Positions 1-8,742 of a DNA stretch of 64,000 nucleotides are shown piece by piece; positions within the stretch are counted from its first letter, which is position 1; each line of letters begins with the position of its first letter. Source of the stretch: Arthrobacter gengyunqii (lineage in GTDB: Bacteria; Actinomycetota; Actinomycetes; Actinomycetales; Micrococcaceae); NCBI RefSeq assembly GCF_023022985.1, contig NZ_CP095461.1, forward strand, positions 1,674,001 through 1,738,000, written 5' to 3'. The notes under the pieces are model-generated. The model did no database searches and had not been told where the DNA came from. It worked only from the letters and a program-made list of their open reading frames with translations. Position numbers and translations under genes: made by a program.

Positions 1-366
1 TACGCCGCGCGCGCCGTCGGTGTTCCCGTGGTGAAGACCAAGATCGGGCTCTTCATGGGTGTTGGCTTCTGCGCCTGGATCCTGGGGATGCACAACCTGT
101 TTGCGTTTTCGATCGTGCAGTCCGGTGAAGGCATCGGCAACGAATTCCTCTACATCATTGCTGCCGTGATCGGCGGATGCCTCCTGACCGGCGGCTACGG
201 ATCCGCCATTGGCGGCGCCATCGGAGCGTTTATTTTCGGCATGGCCAACAAGGGCATCGTGTACGCGGAATGGAATCCGGACTGGTTCAAGTTCTTCCTG
301 GGCCTCATGCTGCTGCTGGCCACCATGGTGAACATGGTGGTTAAGCGCCGGGCCGAACAAAGCTAG
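1..366 (+). CDS. Sugar ABC transporter permease, C-terminal part (gene begins before the window)
   Basis: The reading frame is open from base 1, so the 5' part lies outside the window. The visible 121 residues have three hydrophobic stretches and the glycine-rich segment AAVIGGCLLTGGYGSAIGG, typical of the last third of BPD_transp_2 permeases that import ribose, fructose or inositol. It ends 15 bases before an ATPase gene on the same strand, consistent with one importer operon whose binding protein lies upstream. The sugar cannot be read from this fragment. The same GG-rich motif occurs in the YjfF-type permease at 12.2 kb, so the two belong to one superfamily. Confidence 0.88.
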   Translation, partial: YAARAVGVPVVKTKIGLFMGVGFCAWILGMHNLFAFSIVQSGEGIGNEFLYIIAAVIGGCLLTGGYGSAIGGAIGAFIFGMANKGIVYAEWNPDWFKFFLGLMLLLATMVNMVVKRRAEQS

Positions 367-381
367 GAACGGAGACAACAC

Positions 382-1263
382 ATGGACAGCAGGAAAAACC
401 AGGCCGACGGCGGTGGGGACGCAGCATCTCCGTCGCCCCTGCTGCGGCTCGACAAGGTGGGCAAGCACTACGGCAACATCATTGCCCTGCACGACGTCAC
501 CATGGACGTGGACGCCGGAAAGGTCACCTGCGTGCTTGGCGACAACGGCGCGGGCAAGTCCACCCTGATCAAAATCATTGCCGGACTGCATCCGCACGAT
601 GAAGGAACGTTCACCGCGCTGGGCGAGGAACGACGGTTCACCTCTCCGCGCTCCGCGCTGGATCTGGGCATTGCCGCCGTCTACCAGGACCTGGCCGTGG
701 TCTCCCTGATGCCGATCTGGCGCAACTTCTTCCTCGGGTCGGAGCTGACCACCGGCTCCGGACCGTTCAAACGGCTCGATGTTGCCAAGATGAAGGAGAT
801 CACCAAAAAGGAACTGCAGGAGATGGGCATTGACCTGCGGGACGTGGAGCAGCCCGTGGGCCAGTTGTCCGGCGGCGAGCGCCAGTGCGTGGCCATCGCC
901 CGTGCCGTGTATTTCGGGGCGAAGGTGCTCATCCTCGACGAACCGACGGCAGCCCTGGGCGTCAAGCAGTCCGGGGTGGTCCTGCGTTACATCCTGCAGG
1001 CACGGGACCGCGGACTCGGCGTCATCTTCATTACCCACAACCCGCACCATGCCTATCCCGTGGGAGACCGCTTCCTGTTGCTCAAGCGCGGCAAGTCGAT
1101 TGGCTATTACGCCAAGATGGACGTCACCCTGGACCAGCTGACCGCCCAGATGGCCGGCGGGGAGGAGCTCGAAGAACTGGCTCAGGAGCTGGAGGCGCTG
1201 GGCAGCCACCGCGACGTCGTTGCCGAGGTGGAAGCCGAAGTCGGCGGACCGCTGCGCAACTGA
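382..1263 (+). CDS. Sugar ABC transporter ATP-binding protein, single-domain FrcA type
   Basis: A 293-aa cytoplasmic ATPase that would power the permease encoded just upstream. Walker A (GDNGAGKST) is near residue 54, the signature LSGGERQ near 162 and Walker B ([10 protein letters not shown]) near 184, followed by the H-loop (ITHNPHH). It has one nucleotide-binding domain, unlike the two-domain RbsA/YtfR type at 8.8 kb, matching the FrcA class that works as a homodimer. The C-terminal 40 residues are acidic and low in complexity. The start ATG follows GGAGA by 7 bases. The likely substrate class is a monosaccharide or inositol; the sequence does not decide. Confidence 0.88.
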   Translation: MDSRKNQADGGGDAASPSPLLRLDKVGKHYGNIIALHDVTMDVDAGKVTCVLGDNGAGKSTLIKIIAGLHPHDEGTFTALGEERRFTSPRSALDLGIAAVYQDLAVVSLMPIWRNFFLGSELTTGSGPFKRLDVAKMKEITKKELQEMGIDLRDVEQPVGQLSGGERQCVAIARAVYFGAKVLILDEPTAALGVKQSGVVLRYILQARDRGLGVIFITHNPHHAYPVGDRFLLLKRGKSIGYYAKMDVTLDQLTAQMAGGEELEELAQELEALGSHRDVVAEVEAEVGGPLRN

Positions 1264-1310
1264 TTTCAGGCTGCAGGCGCCGGGCTTCGTTCAGTTCCGC
1301 CGAAGGCCGG

Positions 1311-2249
1311 TTACGCATACCTGTCAAAGGAGTCCAGCAGCCGCTGGACGGATCCGCCAAGGTTCCACTCGGCACCGAGCCGCTCCAGCTCCGCCCGGTC
1401 ATCGCCGGTGACCGGCTTTAGCTTCGCCCCGGCCTCCTTCACACCGGGCAGGGACAGGTCACGGACCACCCGGACCACGTCCGGTGCAACCTCCAGATAC
1501 CCTGCCGCCTTGGCGAGCTTGGACCGCATCGGTGCCGAGAGGGAACTGTCCGGGTCCTCGGCCGCAGCGAGCAAAGCGTCAAGGGCGCCGTATTCACCCA
1601 GCAGCGAGGCCGCGGTCTTTTCGCCGATTCCCGCGACGCCCGGCAGGCCGTCGGAGGCGTCTCCGCGCAGAGTGGCATAGTCGGCGTACTGCTGCGGCAG
1701 CACCCGGTACTTGGCGACGATCGAGGCTTCGGTGAGCACGTCGAGGTTTTTCATGCCCCGGGCCGTGTAGATCACGCGCACATCGCGTTCGTCGTCGATG
1801 ACCTGGAACAGGTCCCGGTCTCCGGTGACCACGTCCACGGGCAGGTCCGCGGTGCTCGCGTAGGTGCCGATCACGTCGTCGGCCTCATGTTCCGGAGCGC
1901 CCACGACGGCAATGCCGGCAAGTGCCAGCGTTCGGCGGATCATGGGGATCTGTGCCTCCAGCGGGTCCGGCACCGTCTCGACGTCGGGCGCGTCAGCGAC
2001 CACCTGGGCAACCCGGTGCGCCTTGTAGGTGGGCAGCAGGTCCACGCGCCACTGGGGACGCCAGTCATCATCCCAGCAGGCGATCAGATGCGTCGCCCCA
2101 TAGTCGTTGGTGAGCCGCGCGATCATGTCCAGCAGGCCGCGCACGGCATTCACCGGCGTCCCGTCGTTGCGGCGGATCGTGTCCGGAAGCCCGTAGAAGG
2201 CGCGGAAGTACAGGGAGGCGGTGTCAAGCAGCATCAGGCGCTGGTTCAT
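1311..2249 (-). CDS. 5'-3' exonuclease (PolA N-terminal domain-like)
   Basis: A 312-aa stand-alone homologue of the 5'-nuclease domain of DNA polymerase I, expected to remove RNA primers or flaps. Visible landmarks are LLDTASLYFRAFYG at the N-terminus (first metal-binding Asp), EADDVIGTYA, VTGDRDLFQ, and GDASDGLPGVAGIGEKTA, which carries the helix-3-turn-helix DNA-binding segment. The start chosen is the ATG at 2249, where homology begins; the frame runs further upstream but that part has no family resemblance and would overlap the NUDIX gene. It converges with the ABC ATPase gene. Actinobacteria commonly carry this gene in addition to polA. Confidence 0.9.
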   Translation of the reverse strand: MNQRLMLLDTASLYFRAFYGLPDTIRRNDGTPVNAVRGLLDMIARLTNDYGATHLIACWDDDWRPQWRVDLLPTYKAHRVAQVVADAPDVETVPDPLEAQIPMIRRTLALAGIAVVGAPEHEADDVIGTYASTADLPVDVVTGDRDLFQVIDDERDVRVIYTARGMKNLDVLTEASIVAKYRVLPQQYADYATLRGDASDGLPGVAGIGEKTAASLLGEYGALDALLAAAEDPDSSLSAPMRSKLAKAAGYLEVAPDVVRVVRDLSLPGVKEAGAKLKPVTGDDRAELERLGAEWNLGGSVQRLLDSFDRYA

Positions 2250-2297
2250 ACGCCGATCCTTGCACGGACCGGCGCGGAACCGGTAGGAAGCCCTAAG

Positions 2298-2792
2298 ATG
2301 ACCCCCATGATCTTCAGCGCAGGCATTCTGCTGTACCGCCGTGCCCAGGCAGCCAGCGGCGGCCCCGGTTCGCTGGAAGTGTGGCTTGGGCATATGGGCG
2401 GACCGTTCTGGGCCCGCAAGGATGAGCATGCATGGTCGATACCCAAGGGCGAATATCTTCCCTCCGAGGATCCGCTGGCTGCAGCTCTTCGGGAATTCGG
2501 CGAGGAAATGGGTATGCCGGCGCCCGAGGCGGACTATGTTCTGCTGGGCACTTTCCGGCAATCCGCCAAGAAGACCATCACGGTGTTCACGGCTGAGACC
2601 GCCTTTTCCCCTGAGCGGATTCTCAGCAACACGTTTGCGCTGGAATGGCCGCCGGGATCGGGTGCTGTCCGGGAGTACCCGGAGATTGACGACGCCGGCT
2701 GGTTCAGAGAGTCCGCGGCCCGCACCAGGATTGTCAAAGGACAGCTGCAGGTCCTGGACGCTCTGAAGGTTCGTCTGGACGGGTTCCGCTGA
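2298..2792 (+). CDS. NUDIX hydrolase domain protein
   Basis: A 164-aa protein starting with FSAGILLYRR and carrying a NUDIX-box-like helix (ALREFGEEMGM) and KTITVFTAE. It is predicted to hydrolyse a nucleoside diphosphate linked to another group, but the substrate cannot be inferred. The canonical box GX5EX7REUXEEXGU is only partly met: the REFGEEMG core is clear, and the conserved glycine before it is SIPKGEY. The start ATG at 2298 follows GGAAG by 7 bases. It is divergent from the exonuclease with about 50 bases between the starts, so the two may share a promoter region. Confidence 0.82.
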   Translation: MTPMIFSAGILLYRRAQAASGGPGSLEVWLGHMGGPFWARKDEHAWSIPKGEYLPSEDPLAAALREFGEEMGMPAPEADYVLLGTFRQSAKKTITVFTAETAFSPERILSNTFALEWPPGSGAVREYPEIDDAGWFRESAARTRIVKGQLQVLDALKVRLDGFR

Positions 2793-2948
2793 CCGCTTGT
2801 CAGCGGATCCGCGTCAGATATGGCAGGTCGACGCCGTCTGCGGCGGTTGACCGTTTCGGCGCCGATACGGCGCGGATACTCTCGAAAGAAGCAGGGCTGA
2901 AGCACAACTTCAGCAAGAGCATCAGTCCGCCTTCCGGAGGTGCGTTCC

Positions 2949-4364
2949 ATGCCAGCACATACAGCAACCAATGATTCTCGCAATCCTCCTGAGCCCCGCT
3001 CACGCGGCATCGGGTTCTATGCTTCCCCCCGCACATGGCTTCTGCCGCTGCTGGTGCTCCTGCTTCTCGGCGGAACCGGTACCGCACTGTATATTGGCGG
3101 GCTCGGCAGTCCGGGGGATCATCTGAAGCACTTCCCCGTTGCAGTGGTGAACCAGGACAAAGGAACGGATACGCCGGACGGCGGCCGCGAGGATCTGGGC
3201 CAGAACATCACGGACCAGATGAAGCAGGGATTTGGCAGCTCGGACCAAATCGAGCTGCGGGTACTGTCCTGGGACGAGGCACAGGATCAGATGCGCAAGG
3301 GACAGATCCACGGGGCAGTGGTGATTCCCGAGTCCTTCTCAGCGGATGCCACCGGCCTGGTCTCCGGTTCGCTCAGCGCCGAAGAGGTGTCCCGGCCCAC
3401 GGTCACCGTCTACACCAATCCCCAGGCTGGGCCGCTGGCCAGCAGTCTGGCTACTGGCGCTATAGATCCCGCCCTGGAGCAGGCCAACCGGGGACTGGGG
3501 GAGCAGCTCACCGAATCCGCGGAGGAAGCCCAGACGCAGGCGCAGGCTGAACTGGAACGTGAACTGCAGCAGCTGGGCACGGCGCTGCCCTCCCAGCTCG
3601 AGCAGCAGCTGTCCCCGAAGATCGGCGGCACCTCAGCCGATCTTCTGGCGGACCCGATTGCCGTGAAGACCAGCGTCTACTCTCCGCCGCCGGAGGGTGC
3701 TGCATTGGGGATGGGAGCGTTCTTCTACTCCGTCCTGCTCATGGTGGTGGGCGTCAGCGGTTCGGTGGCCCTGCATTTCCTGCTTGACGCCCGGCTGGGG
3801 GTGGCGCCAATCGAGCTGGGTCCCCGTTTCACCCTCGGACCGCAGCGGCGCCCGGCCCGCTGGGTAACCTTCCTGGTGAAGTGGGGCATTGTGGTCCTAG
3901 CTGCCCTTCCTACCGCAGGGTTGATGATGTGGGTGGCCTCCGCCGTCGGAATGCCCATACCGCACGGCGGCCTGTTCTTCCTCACCACATGGCTTTCCAT
4001 CGTGACGGTTTCCGCGGTGACCTTCGCGCTGATCGGCGTGTTCGGCAGCGCGGGCATGATCCTGTCCCTGATCTACGTGGTGTTCATGGGCCTGCCCTCG
4101 GCCAGCGGCGTGGTGCCGCTGGAAGCCCTGCCAGGGTTCTTCCGGTTCATTGCGCGCGGGGAGCCGCTCTACCAGATGACCATGGCCAACCGGGCCGTCC
4201 TCTACTTCGACGCGGATGCCAGTGCCGGGGTTCAGAGCGGAATCATCGGGATGCTCATTATCATTCTCATCGCCGTGGTGGTGGCACTGGTGTTCTCGGC
4301 GATCTACGACAAGATGCTGGGCCAGCGAGGCGCACGGTTGGTCGGAGCGGCGTCACGCTCCTGA
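2949..4364 (+). CDS. DUF3533/YhgE-Pip-type membrane protein
   Basis: A 471-aa membrane protein. One N-terminal helix (LLPLLVLLLLGG) is followed by a region of about 200 residues that is likely extracellular and includes a Gln/Glu-rich helical stretch. The C-terminus has about five helices. This is the ABC-2-like architecture of DUF3533/YhgE-Pip proteins, linked in other bacteria to efflux or export; no direct function is established. The start ATG at 2949 has AGG 8 bases upstream; the GTG at 2940 overlaps that site and is less likely. The near-C-terminal NRAVLYFDADA resembles RSVLYFGGDG in the duplicated protein at 5.3 kb, suggesting paralogy. It converges with the TetR gene. Confidence 0.82.
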   Translation: MPAHTATNDSRNPPEPRSRGIGFYASPRTWLLPLLVLLLLGGTGTALYIGGLGSPGDHLKHFPVAVVNQDKGTDTPDGGREDLGQNITDQMKQGFGSSDQIELRVLSWDEAQDQMRKGQIHGAVVIPESFSADATGLVSGSLSAEEVSRPTVTVYTNPQAGPLASSLATGAIDPALEQANRGLGEQLTESAEEAQTQAQAELERELQQLGTALPSQLEQQLSPKIGGTSADLLADPIAVKTSVYSPPPEGAALGMGAFFYSVLLMVVGVSGSVALHFLLDARLGVAPIELGPRFTLGPQRRPARWVTFLVKWGIVVLAALPTAGLMMWVASAVGMPIPHGGLFFLTTWLSIVTVSAVTFALIGVFGSAGMILSLIYVVFMGLPSASGVVPLEALPGFFRFIARGEPLYQMTMANRAVLYFDADASAGVQSGIIGMLIIILIAVVVALVFSAIYDKMLGQRGARLVGAASRS

Positions 4365-4399
4365 AGCGGGCGGCGATAAACAGCATATGTACGCGGGGA

Positions 4400-4419
4400 T
4401 CGACGGCGCTCGCCGTCGA
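4400..4419. terminator. Small hairpin between convergent genes
   Basis: TCGACGGCG and CGCCGTCGA form a 9-bp inverted repeat with a 2-base centre, between the converging DUF3533 and TetR genes. There is no T-run on either side, so terminator function is only a guess. Confidence 0.3.
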
Positions 4420-4454
4420 CGCGGCACGCGTGTGTCCCGAATCTAGGGCATGAT

Positions 4455-5117
4455 TCAGGGCATGTAGACCGCGGAGGGCTGGGTGAGGAAGTCACCCGGG
4501 TGGGTTACGGGTGCGGAGAGCATGCCGGCCGAGGAGTCAATGAGGAAGTAACCGACGCCGGTCCAGTTGGCCTTTTCCGCCCCGTCCTGGATGCGTGCCT
4601 CGTACTCGGCGGATACTCCCAGCACCATGTTGCCCAGGATCCAAGAGCGCCCGTACCGCGTAGTCGGCGCCAGCTTTCCGGTAGCCGCTTCCAGGCGCCT
4701 AATCAAGTCCTCGGTCAAGGGGTTGGCAATGACAGATCCTGCTAGCACCTCGTGCATGGACGGTACCGCCCGCAGTTGGTAGACGAAGCGCGCCCGCCAG
4801 CTCGGCACCGGCAGCGACCCCAGATGCTCGACCCACGGCAGGATCAGGCAGGCCAGCAGCTCCGGAAGAGCAGGGTTTGGATTTAGCGCGGCCGCCAGTT
4901 CGGCCCGTCGGCGGCTCGTGTCCGCGGTGTGCCGGGTGACCAGGGCACGGATGAGCTCCTCCCGGCCACCGAAGTGGTAGGCGACGGCGGAATGGTTGGC
5001 AGTGCCGGCATGTTCGGCAATCCGCCGGTTGGAGACGGCGTCGATCCCGTACTGGGCAAAGAGTTCCTCGGCAGCGTCAAGGAGAGCCTCCCGTGCCTTG
5101 TCTCCGTGCTGTCCCAT
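4455..5117 (-). CDS. TetR/AcrR family transcriptional regulator
   Basis: A 220-aa regulator. The N-terminal helix-turn-helix spans roughly residues 8-55 (ALLDAAEELFAQYGI ... NRRIAEHAG ... AVAYHFGGREEL), with the usual F-x-x-YG turn. The rest is the ligand-binding and dimerisation domain. It is divergent from the duplicated DUF3533 gene, and the space between them holds a perfect 18-bp palindrome at 5184-5201. It therefore probably represses itself and the membrane protein, with an efflux substrate as inducer. The 3' end faces the single-unit DUF3533 gene, so this regulator sits between the two paralogues. Confidence 0.92.
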   Translation of the reverse strand: MGQHGDKAREALLDAAEELFAQYGIDAVSNRRIAEHAGTANHSAVAYHFGGREELIRALVTRHTADTSRRRAELAAALNPNPALPELLACLILPWVEHLGSLPVPSWRARFVYQLRAVPSMHEVLAGSVIANPLTEDLIRRLEAATGKLAPTTRYGRSWILGNMVLGVSAEYEARIQDGAEKANWTGVGYFLIDSSAGMLSAPVTHPGDFLTQPSAVYMP

Positions 5118-5183
5118 GGGGGTGCCTCATCTCCCGCTCCGATAACGAGCGTCTTTGCCGCGGTGGCGAGTCGATTACCAATT

Positions 5184-5201
5184 TTACGCCACGTGGCGTA
5201 A
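5184..5201. promoter_or_regulatory. Perfect 18-bp palindrome, likely TetR operator
   Basis: TTACGCCACGTGGCGTAA is identical to its reverse complement and sits 67 bases upstream of the TetR start and 92 bases upstream of the divergent membrane-protein start. Length, symmetry and placement fit a TetR dimer site. TTGACG at 5204-5209, beside the palindrome, could be the -35 element of the rightward gene, so bound repressor would occlude it. Confidence 0.75.
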
Positions 5202-5292
5202 TTTTGACGAGTTGGTCTAACTGACCGCGTACGCATCAAACGGTTCGCACGCCACTCGCACCACCATCGAACCACAGCACAGGAGCACGAGC

Positions 5293-7500
5293 TTGAGTCA
5301 TATTTCCCCCACGTCCAGCGACCATCCGCCGGATGCGGTGTCCGCGGCGGAAGACAGCGACCCGGCAAAGGATGCGCAGGCCCTCGAAGCAGCGGCTCTG
5401 AAACGCGCCAAGGCGGAAAGGATCGGGCGCTATGTCGCCATGTTCCTAATGCCGCTTTTGATGGTGTCAATGCTGGTGGGCGGTTACCTTGCCGCGATGC
5501 ATGCTCCCACTCCGCACAACATGCCCATTGCCGTCAGCGGCACAGCCCAGCAGGCCGGCTCCTTCGCTGACGCGATGGAAGCCGCAAACGCCGACGCCGT
5601 CGACGTCCGTGTTGTCGACTCCGCTGATGAGGCCCGCAAGCTGGTGCTGGACCGTGAGGTTTCCGGCGCGGTATCGCTGACCGACGCCGCTGCCACCGTC
5701 TACACCGCAGGCGCTGCGGGTGCATCCCAAACGGGAACGGTAACGGCCCTTCTCGCGCCGCAGGTGCTGGCCCAGGGTCTGACCCTGACCTCCGAGGACC
5801 TCGCTCCGCTGCCGGACAATGACATGGCCGGACTGGGTGCCATGTTCATGACCACGGCCCTGATGCTCGCCGGCTACATGCCTCTAAGCCTGGTCCTCTC
5901 CAACTCCCCGGAACTGTTGCGCTTCCGCCGCTTCGTACCGCTGCTGGCCGGCTGGTCGGCGCTCATCGCCGCACTGGTGTGGACCGTCGTCGGCCCCGTT
6001 ATGGGTGTTGTCGAGGGGCACACTGCTGCCGTCCTTGGCATCTGCTGGCTGTCGGTTTTCGCGGTGGGCAGCGTCCAGCTGTTCCTGACCCGCATCTTCG
6101 GCCCGATGGCCGTGCTGGTGGGCATGCTGTTCCTGATGGTCCTGGGCGTTCCCGCCTCCAACATGAGCATGTCGGTACACACCATGCCCGGGCTGTATCC
6201 GATCCTGCACAGCTTCCTTCCCGCCGCCGCCACCGGCGAGTCGCTGCGGTCGGTTCTCTACTTCGGCGGAGACGGAGCCGGGGGCCACCTGGCGGTGCTG
6301 GTCATTGGCGCCGTGGCGGCGTTGCTGCTCACCCTGGGCCTTGATGCACTGAAGAAGCGCCGCAAGCCGGATGCAAAGCCGCTGGCCGTCAATGTGGCCT
6401 CGCTGCACGGCGGGCCGCGCCCGAAGAGCCGCGTCTGGCGCTACGTCACCCTGGCATTCTTCCCGCTGGTCATGGTGTCGATGATGCTCACCATGATGCT
6501 GGGTGCCATGTACCAGCCGACTCCGCGCGACATGCCCGTCGCCATTGTCGGCGCGACCGCCGAGCAGGCGGAACAGGCCGCGTCCGGACTCGAGGAGAAC
6601 ATGTCGGGGCTGTTTGAACTGACAGCGCTGGATTCCGCGGACGATGCACGCGAGCAAGTGGGGGACCGCACCGTTGTTGCAGCGTATGTGCTGCCCTCCG
6701 CGGAGAACCCCACGGCAACACTGTTGACCAACCAGGCTGCGGGCATCAGCGCGCAGCAGGTGGTCGACCGGGTGTTTGCCCAGGTTGCGGCCGGACAGCA
6801 GATGGAGTTGGTCACTGAGGATGTTGCTCCGCTGGCCTCCGAGGACTCCATGGGCATGGCCACCATGTATCTGGCCATGGGCTGGATCATGGCAGGCTTC
6901 ATGATCATTGTGGTGGGTGCCACGGCCCAGCCCGCAAGCCGTCCGCTGCGCCGGCTGCTGCCGATTGTCGCGGGTTGGGCGGTGGGCTACTCGGCCCTCC
7001 TCTGGGTAATTGCGGCTGTCTTTGTCGGCGCCATTGACGGCCACTTCTGGCAGCTGTGGGCGGTCGGTGCGGCTGCGATCTTCTGCGTGGCCATGTTCAC
7101 CGCTGTCTTTGAGCGCTTGATCGGCATGCTAGCCATCCTTCCGGTGATCGGAATCCTGACGTTCCTGGGCGTCCCGGCTTCCGGTGCGGCAATGTCCATC
7201 TACATGGAACCGGAGATCTTCCGCTTCCTGCATGAAGTGCTGCCGATGCCGGCAGCCGTGGAGTCCATCCGCTCCATCCTGTACTTCGGCGGCGACACCG
7301 TCTGGTCCCACCTGCTGACCCTTGGTATCTGGGGAGCGGCCTCACTGACAGTCGTGGCCGTCATCGACCGTCTCAAGCCGCCGTGCACTGAGGCCTGGCC
7401 GGTGGACGAGGTTCCGGCTCCGGCTGCTCCGGCTGCTCCGGGGGCTTCGGCAGCTGCGGCAGAAGACAAAGCCGACGAGTTGGAGTTTGCCGCGGTGTAA
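5293..7500 (+). CDS. Internally duplicated DUF3533-type membrane protein
   Basis: A 735-aa membrane protein made of two similar halves. Half 1 starts near residue 43 (RIGRYVAMFLMPLLMVSML) and half 2 near 378 (RVWRYVTLAFFPLVMVSMM). Each has one helix, a soluble segment opening with PTPHNMPIAV or PTPRDMPVAI, then about five helices ending in ESLRSVLYFGGD or ESIRSILYFGGD. This is a head-to-tail duplication of the single-unit fold seen at 2.9 kb. The C-terminus is an Ala/Pro-rich cytoplasmic tail. The start is TTG at 5293, seven bases after AGGAG. An export or drug-efflux role under the divergent TetR is inferred. Confidence 0.85.
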   Translation: MSHISPTSSDHPPDAVSAAEDSDPAKDAQALEAAALKRAKAERIGRYVAMFLMPLLMVSMLVGGYLAAMHAPTPHNMPIAVSGTAQQAGSFADAMEAANADAVDVRVVDSADEARKLVLDREVSGAVSLTDAAATVYTAGAAGASQTGTVTALLAPQVLAQGLTLTSEDLAPLPDNDMAGLGAMFMTTALMLAGYMPLSLVLSNSPELLRFRRFVPLLAGWSALIAALVWTVVGPVMGVVEGHTAAVLGICWLSVFAVGSVQLFLTRIFGPMAVLVGMLFLMVLGVPASNMSMSVHTMPGLYPILHSFLPAAATGESLRSVLYFGGDGAGGHLAVLVIGAVAALLLTLGLDALKKRRKPDAKPLAVNVASLHGGPRPKSRVWRYVTLAFFPLVMVSMMLTMMLGAMYQPTPRDMPVAIVGATAEQAEQAASGLEENMSGLFELTALDSADDAREQVGDRTVVAAYVLPSAENPTATLLTNQAAGISAQQVVDRVFAQVAAGQQMELVTEDVAPLASEDSMGMATMYLAMGWIMAGFMIIVVGATAQPASRPLRRLLPIVAGWAVGYSALLWVIAAVFVGAIDGHFWQLWAVGAAAIFCVAMFTAVFERLIGMLAILPVIGILTFLGVPASGAAMSIYMEPEIFRFLHEVLPMPAAVESIRSILYFGGDTVWSHLLTLGIWGAASLTVVAVIDRLKPPCTEAWPVDEVPAPAAPAAPGASAAAAEDKADELEFAAV

Positions 7501-7545
7501 TCCGTTGCAGTTGCCGGTGCCCGTCATGGAGTGCCGGTAACCCGG

Positions 7546-7574
7546 GGGCCGCTGCTAATGCAGCGGCCCTCTTT
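7546..7574 (+). terminator. Rho-independent terminator after the duplicated membrane protein
   Basis: GGGCCGCTGC and GCAGCGGCCC form a 10-bp perfect stem with loop TAAT, followed by TCTTT. It lies 46 bases past the stop codon and insulates the sugar importer that follows. Confidence 0.85.
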
Positions 7575-7617
7575 GCATTGCCTGGAAAAACAGTTCCAAA
7601 GAATGCTGAAAACTCCC

Positions 7618-7646
7618 TTGACCGCATGGATGTTAGCGTTCACAAT
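7618..7646 (+). promoter_or_regulatory. Promoter with LacI-family operator for the ytfQRT-yjfF-type operon
   Basis: TTGACC (7618-7623) and CACAAT (7641-7646) are 17 bases apart and make a plausible sigma-70-type promoter. Inside the spacer and overlapping the -10 lies TGTTAGCGTTCACA (7631-7644), matching the LacI/GalR operator pattern with a central CG and five of seven symmetric pairs. A bound repressor would block the promoter. No LacI gene is in the window, so the regulator is encoded elsewhere. Confidence 0.6.
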
Positions 7647-7723
7647 TGCAGCCAGGGCGCCAAGCCCGCGCAGCGATGATGGTGCATTTGCTCCTGGCTG
7701 CGGTCCATTCCCAGGAGGCAGCA

Positions 7724-8695
7724 GTGTTCAAGAAAACCTTAATGACAGCCCTGGCCGTCTCGGCCCTTGCCCTGTCCGCGTGCGGCGCATCCTCGGATTC
7801 GGCCGGCGGATCCGAAGACGGCATCACCATGGGATTCGCCCAGGTGGGTGCCGAGAGCGGGTGGCGCACCGCCAACACCAAGTCAGTCCAGGATGCCGCG
7901 GAAGCCGCCGGCGTCGATCTCAAATTCACTGATGCGCAGCAGAAACAGGAAAACCAAATCAAGGCCATCCGTTCCTACATCCAGCAGAAAGTCGATGTCA
8001 TCGCCTTCTCGCCGGTTGTCGAATCCGGATGGGACACCGTCCTGAAAGAAGCCAAGGACGCGAACATTCCCGTGATCCTGACTGACCGGGCCGTGGATTC
8101 CGCCGACACCACCCTGTACGCAACCTTCCTGGGCTCCGACTTCGTTGAAGAGGGCAAGAAGGCCGGCGAATGGCTGGTGGAGGATTCCGCCGCAGTTGAC
8201 GGTCCGGTGAACATCGTGGAACTGCAGGGCACCACCGGTGCAGCCCCGGCTCTCGACCGCAAGGAAGGCTTCGAAAAGGCGATTGCCGCCAATCCGAATC
8301 TTCAGATTGTGCAGTCCCAGACGGGCGACTTCACCCGCAGCGGCGGCAAGCAGGTGATGGAGGCCTTCCTCAAGAACACCCCTGACATCGACGTTGTCTA
8401 TGCCCACAACGATGACATGGGACTCGGTGCGATCGAGGCGATTGAGGCTGCCGGCAAGGTGCCCGGCAAGGACATCAAGATCATCACGGTGGACGCGGTC
8501 AAGGATGGAATGACGGCCCTCTCTGAGGGCAAGATCAACTACATCGTCGAGTGCAACCCGCTGCTGGGGGAGCAGCTGATGGATCTGGCCGCGAAGGTTG
8601 TGGCGGGCGAGGAAGTGCCGGAACGGGTCGTGACGGAAGAGACCGCCTTCACGCAGGAACAGGCTAAGGAGGCCCTCCCCAACCGGAAGTACTGA
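7724..8695 (+). CDS. ytfQ: Sugar ABC transporter substrate-binding lipoprotein, YtfQ type
   Basis: A 323-aa periplasmic-binding-protein-like lipoprotein. The signal peptide ends in the lipobox LSAC, with Cys20 as the lipidated residue. The mature protein has the Peripla_BP_4 fold: GITMGFAQVGAESGWR, then IKAIRSYIQQKVDVIAFSPV, DRAV, GTTGAAPALDRKEGF and YAHNDDMGLGAIEAIEAAG. YtfQ of E. coli binds galactofuranose, and gene order here is the same, so furanose-form galactose or arabinose is the likely ligand. The start is GTG at 7724, five bases after AGGAGG. It is the first gene of the operon. Confidence 0.85.
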   Translation: MFKKTLMTALAVSALALSACGASSDSAGGSEDGITMGFAQVGAESGWRTANTKSVQDAAEAAGVDLKFTDAQQKQENQIKAIRSYIQQKVDVIAFSPVVESGWDTVLKEAKDANIPVILTDRAVDSADTTLYATFLGSDFVEEGKKAGEWLVEDSAAVDGPVNIVELQGTTGAAPALDRKEGFEKAIAANPNLQIVQSQTGDFTRSGGKQVMEAFLKNTPDIDVVYAHNDDMGLGAIEAIEAAGKVPGKDIKIITVDAVKDGMTALSEGKINYIVECNPLLGEQLMDLAAKVVAGEEVPERVVTEETAFTQEQAKEALPNRKY

Positions 8696-8742
8696 TCCGG
8701 ATTCCGGGTGCAGCAGATCCTTTACGGAGACAACCATCAGGA

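Noticed and set aside
3120..4450. Long secondary frames within the DUF3533 gene region
   Set aside because: They lack family motifs and are explained by high GC in the third codon position of the real gene.
5884..7044. 386-codon frame on the minus strand opposite the duplicated membrane protein
   Set aside because: Composition is His/Gln/Gly-rich as expected from the antisense of Ala/Val/Met codons; the plus-strand gene has clear domains.
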